Source: Candidatus Mediterraneibacter norfolkensis
Lineage (GTDB): Bacteria > Bacillota > Clostridia > Lachnospirales > Lachnospiraceae
Direction of reading: 5' to 3'
DNA: 34,562 nucleotides
NCBI GenBank assembly: GCA_019120615.1
Contig: DWUT01000166.1
Coordinates: 1 to 34,562 of the forward strand
Each line of letters opens with the position of its first letter. The first letter of the stretch is position 1. Below, in pieces: positions 7,271 to 14,682 of this stretch. The translations under genes and the position numbers were made by a program. Under the pieces are notes generated by a model, which had not been told where the DNA came from, did not search any database, and saw only the letters and a list, made by a program, of their open reading frames with translations.

Positions 7271-8146
7271 ATGCATGATATCTGGAATCCCTGGCACGGG
7301 TGCAGAAAATGCTCCGAGGGGTGTGAAAACTGTTATATGTATTTTCTGGATCGGATGAGGGATCAGGATGGAAACCGGATCTATCGGACAAAGGGCGGCT
7401 TCCGATATCCTTTATCCAAAGACCGGCAGGGAAGGTATAAGGTGAAGAGCGGAGAAATGATCCGGGTGTGTATGACCTCGGATTTTTTTCTTGAGGAGTC
7501 GGACGTCTGGCGGGACGAGGCGTGGGCGGTGATGCGCCAGAGGAGGGACGTGAAATTCTTTCTCCTCACAAAGCGGCCGGAGCGGGTCGCTTCCTGCCTG
7601 CCCTATGACTGGGGAGAAGGCTGGGATCATATCTTTTTTAATGTGACATGCGAAAACCAGAGAAGAGCGGATGAGCGGATCCCGCTCCTGTTTGAACTTC
7701 CGTTCCGGCATAAGGGGATCATGACAGCGCCGTTGATCGGACCGGTGAATCTTGAGAAATATCTTACCGAGGGACAGATCGAGCAGGTGCTCTGCGGCGG
7801 GGAGAACTATGACGGCTCCCGTCCGTGCCGGTATGAGTGGGTGAAACTCTTAAGCGACCAGTGCCGGGCATATGACGTCACCTTTGACTTTATCGAGACA
7901 GGCACATATTTTGTGAAAGACAAAAAGACATACCGGATCCCTGACAAGCGGACCCAGTCCGTCCAGGCGTATCGCTCCGGACTGAGCTTTCAGGGAAAAG
8001 AGATCCGGTTTCATCTGACGGATGAATGGGGATATGACATTCCGGAAGAGGAACTTTATGTTCCCCATTATCATCCGGTCACATGCAGGGAGTGCGGGAG
8101 CCGTCTGACCTGCAACGGATGCTCGGATTGTGGGAAGTGCGGCTGA
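7271..8146 (+). CDS. DUF5131 (phage Gp37/Gp68-like) protein, radical-SAM-like
   Basis: A 291-aa protein beginning MHDIWNPWHGCRKCSEGCENC; the four cysteines 11, 14, 18 and 21 form the clustered CxxCxxxCxxC of the DUF5131 family, which is related to radical SAM enzymes and could bind an iron-sulfur cluster. Further family blocks are FFLLTKRPERV, NVTCENQRRADERIP and GGENYDGSRPCRYEWV. The tail CRECGSRLTCNGCSDCGKCG is a second cysteine-rich knob, possibly a zinc ribbon. GGGAAGGGAG lies upstream of the ATG. It follows the DUF4143 gene by 24 bp but probably belonged with the broken PPDK-N gene before that insertion. The reaction is unknown. Confidence 0.85.
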   Translation: MHDIWNPWHGCRKCSEGCENCYMYFLDRMRDQDGNRIYRTKGGFRYPLSKDRQGRYKVKSGEMIRVCMTSDFFLEESDVWRDEAWAVMRQRRDVKFFLLTKRPERVASCLPYDWGEGWDHIFFNVTCENQRRADERIPLLFELPFRHKGIMTAPLIGPVNLEKYLTEGQIEQVLCGGENYDGSRPCRYEWVKLLSDQCRAYDVTFDFIETGTYFVKDKKTYRIPDKRTQSVQAYRSGLSFQGKEIRFHLTDEWGYDIPEEELYVPHYHPVTCRECGSRLTCNGCSDCGKCG

Positions 8147-8195
8147 CCGGCAGGGGCATCTGCAGGGCAGAAGTGGGACTGACCGGAAAAAATTA

Positions 8196-8224
8196 TTGAT
8201 TGTGTACGAATATGGTGATAGGCT
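8196..8224 (+). promoter_or_regulatory. Possible azlCD promoter
   Basis: TTGATT (8196-8201) and TAGGCT (8219-8224) are spaced by 17 bp in the gap before azlC. The -10 box is weak. Confidence 0.35.
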
Positions 8225-8252
8225 AGTAAAGAAGAAAATTGAGAGGAAGGAG

Positions 8253-8279
8253 AGGAGCGGACTTTACGAGTCCGCTCCT
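8253..8279 (+). promoter_or_regulatory. Perfect 11-bp hairpin just before the azlC ribosome site
   Basis: AGGAGCGGACT pairs exactly with AGTCCGCTCCT around the loop TTACG, ending 6 bp before the AGAGGA ribosome site. There is no T-run, so it is more likely an mRNA leader or stability element than a terminator. The left arm contains AGGAG, a Shine-Dalgarno-like sequence held in the stem. Confidence 0.5.
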
Positions 8280-8294
8280 GTACAGAGGAAAAAC

Positions 8295-9050
8295 ATGCAG
8301 TCAGAGTCAACCGCTTTACAGTCTGAACAGGCTGTTACAAAATCCAGAATACTGAAAAAGGCGTTTAAGGCGGCCTTTCCCTATACTATACCGATCTTTG
8401 CGGGATTCTGGTTTCTTGGTATTACATACGGGATCTATATGAATGTATCCGGGTTCAGTTTCCTGTATCCGATGCTCATGAGCATTACAATCTTTGCCGG
8501 ATCCATAGAATTTGTCACCGTCAATATGCTTCTCGGGGCCTTTGACCCTCTGCAGGCGTTTGCCATGACGCTGATGATCAATGCGAGGCATCTGTTTTAC
8601 GGGATCTCCATGCTGGATAAGTTCCGGGGGATGGGGTGGAAGAAATTTTATCTGATCTTCGGAATGTGTGATGAGACATTTTCCATCAATTATACCGCGG
8701 ATATCCCGGAGGATGTGGACCGGGGATGGTTCATGTTCTTCGTTACCCTTTTGAACCACCTGTACTGGTTCTCCGGCGCCACGCTTGGAGGGATCTTCGG
8801 CTCCCTGATCAGTTTCAGCACAGAGGGCCTTGAGTTTGTCATGGTCGCCATGTTCGTGGTGATCTTCCTGGAGCAGTGGCTCAAGGAAAAAGATCATACG
8901 AGTTCACTGCTGGGGCTGGGGATTTCCCTGCTCTGCCTGACCGCTTTCGGGGCGGACAGTTTTATCATTCCGGCAATGCTGGCGATCCTTGCGGTCCTGA
9001 CGCTGATAAGGCGTCCGCTTGAGAAGAGAGAAGGAGGAGAAGTACAATGA
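8295..9050 (+). CDS. azlC: AzlC-family branched-chain amino acid exporter, large subunit
   Basis: A 251-aa membrane protein of the AzlC family, which with AzlD exports branched-chain amino acids or analogues. The start at 8295 follows AGAGGA by 5-6 nt; a longer frame upstream has no support. Family blocks include [33 protein letters not shown] and [15 protein letters not shown]. Several hydrophobic helices follow, with a charged break at the [11 protein letters not shown] loop. The stop overlaps the azlD start by 4 nt (ATGA), a coupled pair. Confidence 0.95.
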   Translation: MQSESTALQSEQAVTKSRILKKAFKAAFPYTIPIFAGFWFLGITYGIYMNVSGFSFLYPMLMSITIFAGSIEFVTVNMLLGAFDPLQAFAMTLMINARHLFYGISMLDKFRGMGWKKFYLIFGMCDETFSINYTADIPEDVDRGWFMFFVTLLNHLYWFSGATLGGIFGSLISFSTEGLEFVMVAMFVVIFLEQWLKEKDHTSSLLGLGISLLCLTAFGADSFIIPAMLAILAVLTLIRRPLEKREGGEVQ

Positions 9051-9373
9051 CACTGACACAACAGATCATCACAGTCGCAATGGTAGTGCTGGGGACGGCG
9101 GTCACCCGGTTCCTGCCCTTTCTGGTCTTCCCGTCCGGAAAACCGACGCCGAAGTATGTGCAGTTCCTTGGGAAGTTCCTTCCTGCCGCGGTGTTCGGAC
9201 TCCTTGTCATCTACAGCCTGAAGGATGTGAACGTTTTCTCGGGAAGCCACGGGATCCCGGAGATGATCTCGATCCTTCTGGTCATCGCGCTGCACGTGTG
9301 GAAGCGGCAGATGCTTTTGTCTATCGCGGGGGGAACAGTGTGCTATATGCTGCTGGTGCAGTTCGTATTTTAA
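9047..9373 (+). CDS. azlD: AzlD-family branched-chain amino acid exporter, small subunit
   Basis: A 108-aa protein with about four transmembrane helices, the usual size for Azl[10 protein letters not shown] near the N-terminus and [19 protein letters not shown] in the middle are characteristic. It partners AzlC in the membrane exporter. It is coupled to azlC by ATGA overlap and has GGAGGAG just upstream of the start. No terminator follows immediately; the next 230 bp hold the promoter and hairpins of the ATP-grasp operon. Confidence 0.95.
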   Translation: MTLTQQIITVAMVVLGTAVTRFLPFLVFPSGKPTPKYVQFLGKFLPAAVFGLLVIYSLKDVNVFSGSHGIPEMISILLVIALHVWKRQMLLSIAGGTVCYMLLVQFVF

Positions 9374-9429
9374 GGCTTCACCGGTGTTGTGAAAATAATC
9401 CTGCATCGGTGCCCTGAAATAATCCGCTC

Positions 9430-9458
9430 TTGACAATCGGCGGAAAATCATTTATATT
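9430..9458 (+). promoter_or_regulatory. Strong promoter of the ATP-grasp operon
   Basis: A consensus -35 TTGACA (9430-9435) and TATATT (9453-9458) with a 17-bp spacer. It is the best sigma-70 promoter in the window. The expected start near 9465 lies just before the first leader hairpin. Confidence 0.8.
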
Positions 9459-9470
9459 AACAGGCATAGC

Positions 9471-9505
9471 AAGGGCGCTTGATCATCGGGTCAGGTGCCC
9501 TTTTT
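9471..9505 (+). terminator. Leader terminator/attenuator 1
   Basis: AAGGGCGCTTGA pairs with TCAGGTGCCCTT (two G-U pairs) around an 8-nt loop, followed by TTTTT. It starts only a few bases after the predicted transcription start, so it either ends a ~40-nt RNA or controls entry into the operon. Confidence 0.65.
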
Positions 9506-9537
9506 ACATAGATCAGGTATGAAAATAAGAAGGAAAC

Positions 9538-9575
9538 AAAGGCGTTTCTCTGCAGAGGGCAGAAGAAGCGCCTTT
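9538..9575 (+). terminator. Leader hairpin 2 before the ATP-grasp gene
   Basis: AAAGGCGTTTCT pairs with AGAAGCGCCTTT (one G-U pair) over a 14-nt loop, ending ~14 bp before the AGGAGGG ribosome site. The tail ATTCAGTTTT is a weak T-tract. With hairpin 1 it makes a two-step structured leader. Confidence 0.5.
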
Positions 9576-9604
9576 ATTCAGTTTTACAGGAGGGAAGCGA
9601 TCAT

Positions 9605-10927
9605 ATGAGAGAACTGATTGAACACACGGAGGGGATCAACCGGCTGATGGCGCGCTACGGCGTCAAATTCGGGATTTATAAAGGCGGTGAGTTCCACGAG
9701 CAGCTTTTCCCCTTTGACGCGATTCCCAGGGTCATCACCCACGAGGAGTTTCAGCAGCTTGAAAAAGGGCTGATCCAGCGGGTGGACGCCCTGAACCTGT
9801 TCCTGAATGATATATACGGAGAAAAGAAGATCATACATGACGGCGTGATACCCGAGGAGTTCGTGTTTATCTCATCCGGTTATCTGCCACAGTGCGAGGG
9901 GATCACGCCGCCGAAGAACATATACAGCCACATCTCGGGCATCGACCTGGTGCTGGGGAAGGATGGGGAATGGTATATCCTTGAGGATAACCTGAGGATC
10001 CCATCGGGAGCCTCCTATCCCATGATTGCCAGGGAAATCTGCAGGAGAGTCTCCCCGGCCACCTTCGGAAATAATTCTGTGGTGGACAACAGGAATTACG
10101 CTGCCATGCTGAAAGAGACGCTGGACTGGGTGAACACGGGAGGCATCCCGGTGATCATGACGCCCGGGCGCTATAACGCGGCATACTTCGAACACTCCTA
10201 TCTGGCGGAGAGGACGGGCAGCGAACTTGCCACCTGCACGGACCTGTTCGTCGAGGATAACTATCTGTACTACCGGGATTACCGGGACCGGAAACAGAAG
10301 GTTGGCGTGATCTACCGGAGGATTTCAGACGACTATCTGGATCCGATGACGTTCCTTCCGGAGTCGCTGATCGGCATCCCGAATATCATGGACGTGTACC
10401 GCAGCGGCAATGTGGCGATCGTGAATGCGCCCGGCAACGGTGTGGCGGACGACAAGGGAATCTACTATTTTGTGCCGAAGATGATCCAGTACTATCTGGA
10501 TCAGGAGCCGATCCTGAAAAACGCGCCCACCTATCTGCCCTTCTACGAGGAAGACCGGAAGTATGTGCTGGATAACCTGGAAAAGCTGGTCATCAAGGAT
10601 GTGGCGGAGGCAGGCGGCTATGGTGTGATCTTCGGAAATGAGCTGAGCAGGGAAAAACTGGCGGAGATGAAGCAGATCATTGAGAAAGAGTCCCGCCGTT
10701 TTATCGCGCAGGAGGTCATCGACTTTCAGGATATGGAGGTCATGGACGGAGAAGAAAAGGTACTGCGCAAGGCAGATCTGAGGGTGTTTGTCCTCTCGGG
10801 AGAGAAGACGAGGGTATGGCCCAGCGGGCTGACAAGATTTTCAAGAAATGCGGACTCGTTTGTAGTCAACTCATCACAGGGAGGAGGATTTAAGGACACA
10901 TGGGTGTTATCTCAATGGAAAAAGTAG
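9605..10927 (+). CDS. Circularly permuted ATP-grasp ligase-like protein
   Basis: A 440-aa protein of the circularly permuted ATP-grasp family, which comparative genomics links to amide-bond formation on peptides or small molecules alongside alpha-E and transglutaminase proteins. Hallmark blocks are FPFDAIPRVI (35-44), RVDALNLFLNDIYGE, LEDNLRIPSG (126-135), GVIYRRISDDYLDPMTF, NAPGNGVADDKGIYYFVPKM and, at the end, SSQGGGFKDTWVL. All core blocks are present, so the enzyme is probably active. The N-terminus is some 25-40 residues shorter than many homologs, but the AGGAGGG upstream supports this start. It is the first gene of a five-gene operon, and its end overlaps the alpha-E gene by 28 nt. Confidence 0.93.
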   Translation: MRELIEHTEGINRLMARYGVKFGIYKGGEFHEQLFPFDAIPRVITHEEFQQLEKGLIQRVDALNLFLNDIYGEKKIIHDGVIPEEFVFISSGYLPQCEGITPPKNIYSHISGIDLVLGKDGEWYILEDNLRIPSGASYPMIAREICRRVSPATFGNNSVVDNRNYAAMLKETLDWVNTGGIPVIMTPGRYNAAYFEHSYLAERTGSELATCTDLFVEDNYLYYRDYRDRKQKVGVIYRRISDDYLDPMTFLPESLIGIPNIMDVYRSGNVAIVNAPGNGVADDKGIYYFVPKMIQYYLDQEPILKNAPTYLPFYEEDRKYVLDNLEKLVIKDVAEAGGYGVIFGNELSREKLAEMKQIIEKESRRFIAQEVIDFQDMEVMDGEEKVLRKADLRVFVLSGEKTRVWPSGLTRFSRNADSFVVNSSQGGGFKDTWVLSQWKK

Positions 10928-11574
10928 ACCATCTGTACTGGCTGGGACGCTATACAGAGAGGGTGTATACAACGCTGCGTATGTTTTTTCATATCTACGA
11001 TAAAATGATCGAGCAGCCGGAGGGGATTTATGCAAAATACTGTGAGAGGCTGAATATTCCGGACATTTATACTTCAAACCGGCAGTTTGTAAGGTCTTAT
11101 CTATTCGGTGAGGACAACCCGGATTCTGTATATTCCAATATGAAACGGGCATACGATAACGCAGTGGTGCTCCGGGACGAACTGAGCACCACAGTCCTGT
11201 CCTATGTGCAGCTTGCCCTGGATACATTTGAGTCCTGTGGGAAGACGACGGCGCCGCTTCTGGAGCTGCAGCAGGTGATCGATTATCTGCTGGCTTTCTG
11301 GGGCGGGGCGGACGACTACGTGGAACAGGAGGACTGCCGGAACATCCTGAAGTGCGGAAAATATGTGGAGAGACTGGATCTGTGTATCCGGCTGGATTAC
11401 CACACGAAGTATCTGGAGAAAGAGTACAGGAAACTGTGCAACCGGCTGGAAAAGACAAACCTGAGTTATAACAGGAAGAATCTGGAACGCCTGGAGGAGA
11501 TCATCCTTAAGGAAGATGATCCGAAGTCCTGTTACCGGGAAGCTCTGGGGTGTCTTGGGGGACTTTTTACATAG
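10900..11574 (+). CDS. Alpha-E domain protein, partner of ATP-grasp
   Basis: A 224-aa largely helical protein. The opening VDHLYWLGRYTERV is the diagnostic alpha-E start (usually LYWLGRYxERAE), and RDELSTTVLSYVQLALD and GGADDYVEQED fit the rest. Alpha-E proteins nearly always accompany the circularly permuted ATP-grasp and may hold the substrate or form the ligase complex. Usual length is around 300 aa, so this is a short version. The start at 10900 has AAGG 5 nt upstream and overlaps the ligase gene by 28 nt; a second in-frame ATG lies at 10915. The last third is rich in Lys and Glu. Confidence 0.9.
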   Translation: MGVISMEKVDHLYWLGRYTERVYTTLRMFFHIYDKMIEQPEGIYAKYCERLNIPDIYTSNRQFVRSYLFGEDNPDSVYSNMKRAYDNAVVLRDELSTTVLSYVQLALDTFESCGKTTAPLLELQQVIDYLLAFWGGADDYVEQEDCRNILKCGKYVERLDLCIRLDYHTKYLEKEYRKLCNRLEKTNLSYNRKNLERLEEIILKEDDPKSCYREALGCLGGLFT

Positions 11575-11640
11575 GATGCTATATAAAAATATATGGATAA
11601 GCTGAGAAACTCAATGCCATAGGAAAGCCGAGGCTTATAG

Positions 11641-12471
11641 ATGAGAAAACTGAAATTTGAGTACAGTATGGAACTGAAGTTTTCGTCTCCGGTGAGCAGC
11701 CATTATTTTGCACTGCGCTGCGTCCCCGGGGACTCTTTGCGGCAGAAGGTGCGGCTGACGGAGTGCCGGGTCAGTCCGGCGGACTATACAAGCGCGCTGG
11801 AGGACGGATTCGGGAACCTGAAACTCAGCGGATGCTGTCAGGCGCCCCATGATGTGTTTGGCTACAGCGTCGCGGGGACAGCCGGGACGAAGGGGATGAT
11901 CGTGCAGAAATGCCCGCTCCATCCCATGTACCGTTATCCTTCAAAGTATACGCGGTTTGAACCGGAAGTGGTCCGTTTCGCGGAGAAGATCAGAGAGGAG
12001 TGCGGGAGGGAGTCTGCCGGGACTGTCCTTGAGAAAGCGGTCTGTGCCATGCATTACCTGCATAAATATTTTGAATATGTGTCGGGGATGACGGATATCG
12101 GGACAACGGCGGCCGGAGCGCTTAAGCTGGGGAAAGGAGTGTGCCAGGACTATGCCCACATCATGATCGCCGTGATGCGGTATCTGGGGATTCCGGCGCG
12201 GTATGTGAACGGTCTTATGATCGGGGAGGGGGCGACCCACGCATGGGTGGAGGTGTACACGGACGGCGGCTGGTACGGGCTTGATCCGACCAATGACCTG
12301 CATATCGATGAATATTATATCAGCCTTGCTCATGGGCGGGACTACGGGGACTGTATTGTGGACAGGGGGATTTTTCTGGGAAATACATCTCAGGAGCAGA
12401 AAATTTATGTAAATGTGGAGGAGATCAAAGATGGTAGAGACAGTTGTGTCAATGGAACTGCCGGTGGATGA
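11641..12471 (+). CDS. Transglutaminase-like cysteine peptidase
   Basis: A 276-aa protein with an N-terminal beta domain (KFSSPVSSHYFALRCVPGDS) of bacterial transglutaminase proteins and a papain-like core. The triad is visible: Cys168 in GKGVCQDYAHIMIAVMRYLG, His200 in ATHAWVEV and Asp215 in GLDPTND. Most bacterial members hydrolyse peptide or isopeptide bonds. No signal peptide is present, so it acts in the cytoplasm on material made there. It sits 66 bp after the alpha-E gene, and the GAGG before its start lies in a small AAGCC-GA-GGCTT hairpin. Its end overlaps the next gene by 41 nt. Confidence 0.93.
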   Translation: MRKLKFEYSMELKFSSPVSSHYFALRCVPGDSLRQKVRLTECRVSPADYTSALEDGFGNLKLSGCCQAPHDVFGYSVAGTAGTKGMIVQKCPLHPMYRYPSKYTRFEPEVVRFAEKIREECGRESAGTVLEKAVCAMHYLHKYFEYVSGMTDIGTTAAGALKLGKGVCQDYAHIMIAVMRYLGIPARYVNGLMIGEGATHAWVEVYTDGGWYGLDPTNDLHIDEYYISLAHGRDYGDCIVDRGIFLGNTSQEQKIYVNVEEIKDGRDSCVNGTAGG

Positions 12472-13384
12472 AAAACTGACGATCCGGAAGAACCGGATCA
12501 TGCCCATGCATCCAACCGGGGAGGAAAAGAGGATCGCGATCGTGACGGGGACTCACGGAGATGAGCTGGAAGGGCAGTTTGTCTGCTATGAGCTGCTCCG
12601 CAGACTGAAGGCGGAGCCGGGGTATCTGAAAGGGATCGTGGACGTCTATCCGGCGCTGAACCCGCTGGGGATCGATTCGATCACAAGAGGGATTCCCATG
12701 TTTGATCTGGATATGAACCGGATCTTTCCGGGAAATGATGAGGGACCGATGATGGAGTCCCTGGTTTACAGACTGACGGAAGACCTGAAGGGAGCGGATC
12801 TGTGCGTGGATATCCACGCCAGCAACATTTTCCTCATGGAGCTTCCTCAGGTCAGGATCAATGAGCTTACGGCAAAGGAACTGGTCCCTTTGGGTAAGAA
12901 GATCAATGTGGACTTTGTGTGGGTCCATGCATCGTCCACGGTGCTTGAATCCACTCTGGCTTACAGCCTGAACAGCGTCGGGACGCCCACTCTCGTGGTG
13001 GAGATGGGAGTCGGCATGCGGATCACGAAGGCATATGGCTATCAGCTTGTGGAGGGAATCCTGAATGTAATGAAAGAGATGGGAGTCTGGGAAGGGGCTG
13101 TCGGACGGGTCAGGACGCCTGTTGTATCCACGGACCGCGAGGTGGGATATCTCAATGCGGACAGCGCCGGGATCTATGTGCCGAAGGCAAAGATCGGGGA
13201 TCATGTAAAAGAGGGAGATCTTCTGGGAGAGATTCTGAACCCGCTGACCGGAGACGTGGAGCAGGCAGTGACCGCTCCTATTCCGGGCATGGTGTTTACC
13301 AGGAGAGAGTATCCGATAGTCTACAGCGGCTCGCTTCTGGGACGGATCCTGGGAAGCAGAGAGGAAGGAGAGGCCGAATCATGA
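12431..13384 (+). CDS. M14-family AstE/AspA-like deacylase or carboxypeptidase
   Basis: A 317-aa zinc hydrolase of the succinylglutamate desuccinylase/aspartoacylase branch of M14. Zinc ligands are His42 and Glu45 (GTHGDELEG) and His129 (VDIHAS); the catalytic base is probably Glu191 (LVVEMGVG). DMNRIFPG (94-101) is the conserved substrate-side loop. The C-terminal ~90 residues (GIYVPKAKIGDHVKEGDLLG) form a barrel-sandwich domain like biotinyl domains, usual in this branch. The start at 12431 has GGAGGAG 7 nt upstream, better than the ATG at 12413. It overlaps the transglutaminase gene by 41 nt and the next gene by 4 nt. It would remove an acyl or amino-acid cap from an amidated product. Confidence 0.93.
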   Translation: MVETVVSMELPVDEKLTIRKNRIMPMHPTGEEKRIAIVTGTHGDELEGQFVCYELLRRLKAEPGYLKGIVDVYPALNPLGIDSITRGIPMFDLDMNRIFPGNDEGPMMESLVYRLTEDLKGADLCVDIHASNIFLMELPQVRINELTAKELVPLGKKINVDFVWVHASSTVLESTLAYSLNSVGTPTLVVEMGVGMRITKAYGYQLVEGILNVMKEMGVWEGAVGRVRTPVVSTDREVGYLNADSAGIYVPKAKIGDHVKEGDLLGEILNPLTGDVEQAVTAPIPGMVFTRREYPIVYSGSLLGRILGSREEGEAES

Positions 13385-14316
13385 GAAAGACAACAGTTTA
13401 TACAATGGGGTCCCCGTACCGGGAGAAACTTACTGTCAGCGGATATTCCTTCGGACACGGAAGAAAAGCTGCCTGTATCGTCGGGAGCATCCGGGGAAAT
13501 GAGGTGCAGCAGCTTTACGTCTGCTCACAGATCATAAGGAAGCTGGAAGAACTGGAGGCGTCCCATTCTATCGTGTCGGATAGGGAGATCCTCGTGATTC
13601 CCTCCGTGAACCATCACGCCATGAATATCGGGAAACGGTTCTGGCCGGTGGACAATACTGACATCAACCGGATGTTCCCCGGGTATGATCAGGGAGAGAC
13701 GACCCAGAGGATCGCGGCAGGTGTGTTTGAGGCGGTAAAGGACTACGATTATGGCATACAGTTTGCAAGCTTCTACATGCCCGGTGATTTTATTCCTCAT
13801 GTCCGTATGATGGACACGGGAAGACAGAACACCAGTCTTGCCTGCCTGTTCGGACTGCCTTACGTAGTGGTGCGCAGACCGAAACCGATCGATACGACTA
13901 CGCTGAATTATAACTGGCAGATCTGGGATACCAATGCCTTTTCCGTATATACGACGGAAACAGATTTTATCGACGAGGTGTCCGCACGCCAGGCAGTGGC
14001 GGCGGTGCTCCGTTTTCTGACCCGCATGGGAATCCTGAAATATAACAGCCATAACGGCTACATCTCCACTGTGATCGAAGAGGAAGAACTGGCGTCTGTG
14101 AGGACTGCTGCAGGAGGAATCTACAGGAGGCTGTGCCGCCCCGGGGACGAGGTGCAGATGGGGACGCCTCTCGCCGAGATCGTCCATCCTTACGAGGGGA
14201 ATGTGATCTCCACGGTACTCTCTCCCACAGAGGGAATCGTGTTCTTTACGCATAAAAAGCCGCTGGCAACGGAGAATGAGGTGGTATGCAAGATCATTCG
14301 CAGGCTGCATGGATGA
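13381..14316 (+). CDS. M14 AstE/AspA-like paralog lacking zinc histidines (probable pseudoenzyme)
   Basis: A 311-aa homolog of the preceding gene with the same overall plan: DINRMFPGYDQG (94-105) and a C-terminal barrel-sandwich domain (GGIYRRLCRPGDEVQMGTPL). The zinc site is changed: the GxHGxE motif reads GSIRGNE, so His is replaced by Arg38 while Glu41 stays, and the DxH strand reads YDYGIQFAS with no histidine. A glutamate at the catalytic position (Glu193, VYTTET) may remain. Loss of both histidines suggests it cannot bind zinc as usual and serves as a regulatory or substrate-binding partner of the active copy, with which it is coupled by an ATGA overlap. Alignment is by eye. Confidence 0.88.
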   Translation: MRKTTVYTMGSPYREKLTVSGYSFGHGRKAACIVGSIRGNEVQQLYVCSQIIRKLEELEASHSIVSDREILVIPSVNHHAMNIGKRFWPVDNTDINRMFPGYDQGETTQRIAAGVFEAVKDYDYGIQFASFYMPGDFIPHVRMMDTGRQNTSLACLFGLPYVVVRRPKPIDTTTLNYNWQIWDTNAFSVYTTETDFIDEVSARQAVAAVLRFLTRMGILKYNSHNGYISTVIEEEELASVRTAAGGIYRRLCRPGDEVQMGTPLAEIVHPYEGNVISTVLSPTEGIVFFTHKKPLATENEVVCKIIRRLHG

Positions 14317-14322
14317 ATTGTG

Positions 14323-14340
14323 TTACAGTGTGAACTGTAA
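14323..14340 (+). terminator. Short hairpin after the operon
   Basis: TTACAGT-GTGA-ACTGTAA lies 6 bp after the second M14 stop codon. Without a T-run it is a weak terminator at best. Confidence 0.35.
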
Positions 14341-14381
14341 CTGAACCGTTGCTAAAACCATAAAAGAGTCAGGATACACAC

Positions 14382-14410
14382 TGTACGTATAGGATAAGGA
14401 GTGCTATAAT
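14382..14410 (+). promoter_or_regulatory. Extended -10 promoter of the 39-aa protein gene
   Basis: TGCTATAAT (14402-14410) is a perfect extended -10 box. The matching -35 region, TGTACG, is weak. The ribosome site GGGAGGTGAG follows 35 bp downstream. Confidence 0.6.
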
Positions 14411-14454
14411 ACGGTTATAACATAATGTTCGGATGTTTACCGGGAGGTGAGCGT

Positions 14455-14574
14455 ATGGATGCATTGGGATTTGTACTCTTTATACTGGCGTGCGGAGGCA
14501 TAGTCGTATTGATGTTCCTGCGCGGCAGGGCTTGGAAGGATTTTACGGACAGCGTGACGGATAAGAAAGAGTAA
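14455..14574 (+). CDS. Small single-pass membrane protein, 39 aa
   Basis: A strong GGGAGGTGAG stands 5-7 nt before the ATG. The peptide is one hydrophobic helix, LGFVLFILACGGIVVLMFL, followed by a positive stop-transfer (RGRAWK) and a charged tail ending in DKKE. It has its own extended -10 promoter and a strong terminator, so it looks like a real gene rather than a chance frame. No known family is recognised. It follows the M14 pair by 138 bp and may or may not serve the same system. Confidence 0.75.
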   Translation: MDALGFVLFILACGGIVVLMFLRGRAWKDFTDSVTDKKE

Positions 14575-14624
14575 ACGTACGAGTTTACCGGCGCACGTAA
14601 GAGACAGACAAAAACATCAGAGAA

Positions 14625-14674
14625 CAGAAAAGGGAAGCACAGGCTCTCGCAAGAGCCTGTGCTTCCCTTTTCTG
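14625..14674. terminator. 23-bp perfect bidirectional terminator
   Basis: A perfect 23-bp stem (CAGAAAAGGGAAGCACAGG... and its complement) with the 4-nt loop CGCA separates the 39-aa gene from the convergent DUF2798 gene. AAAA before and TTTT inside the ends give T-runs on both strands. Confidence 0.9.
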
Positions 14675-14682
14675 TATATGAC

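Noticed and set aside
12449-13204. Antisense ORF of 251 aa opposite the first M14 gene
   Set aside because: The sense frame has full M14 motifs; the antisense product is His/Arg/Asp-rich with no domain. Similar shadows at 13525-14310, 15672-16535 and 21948-22859 were dropped for the same reason.
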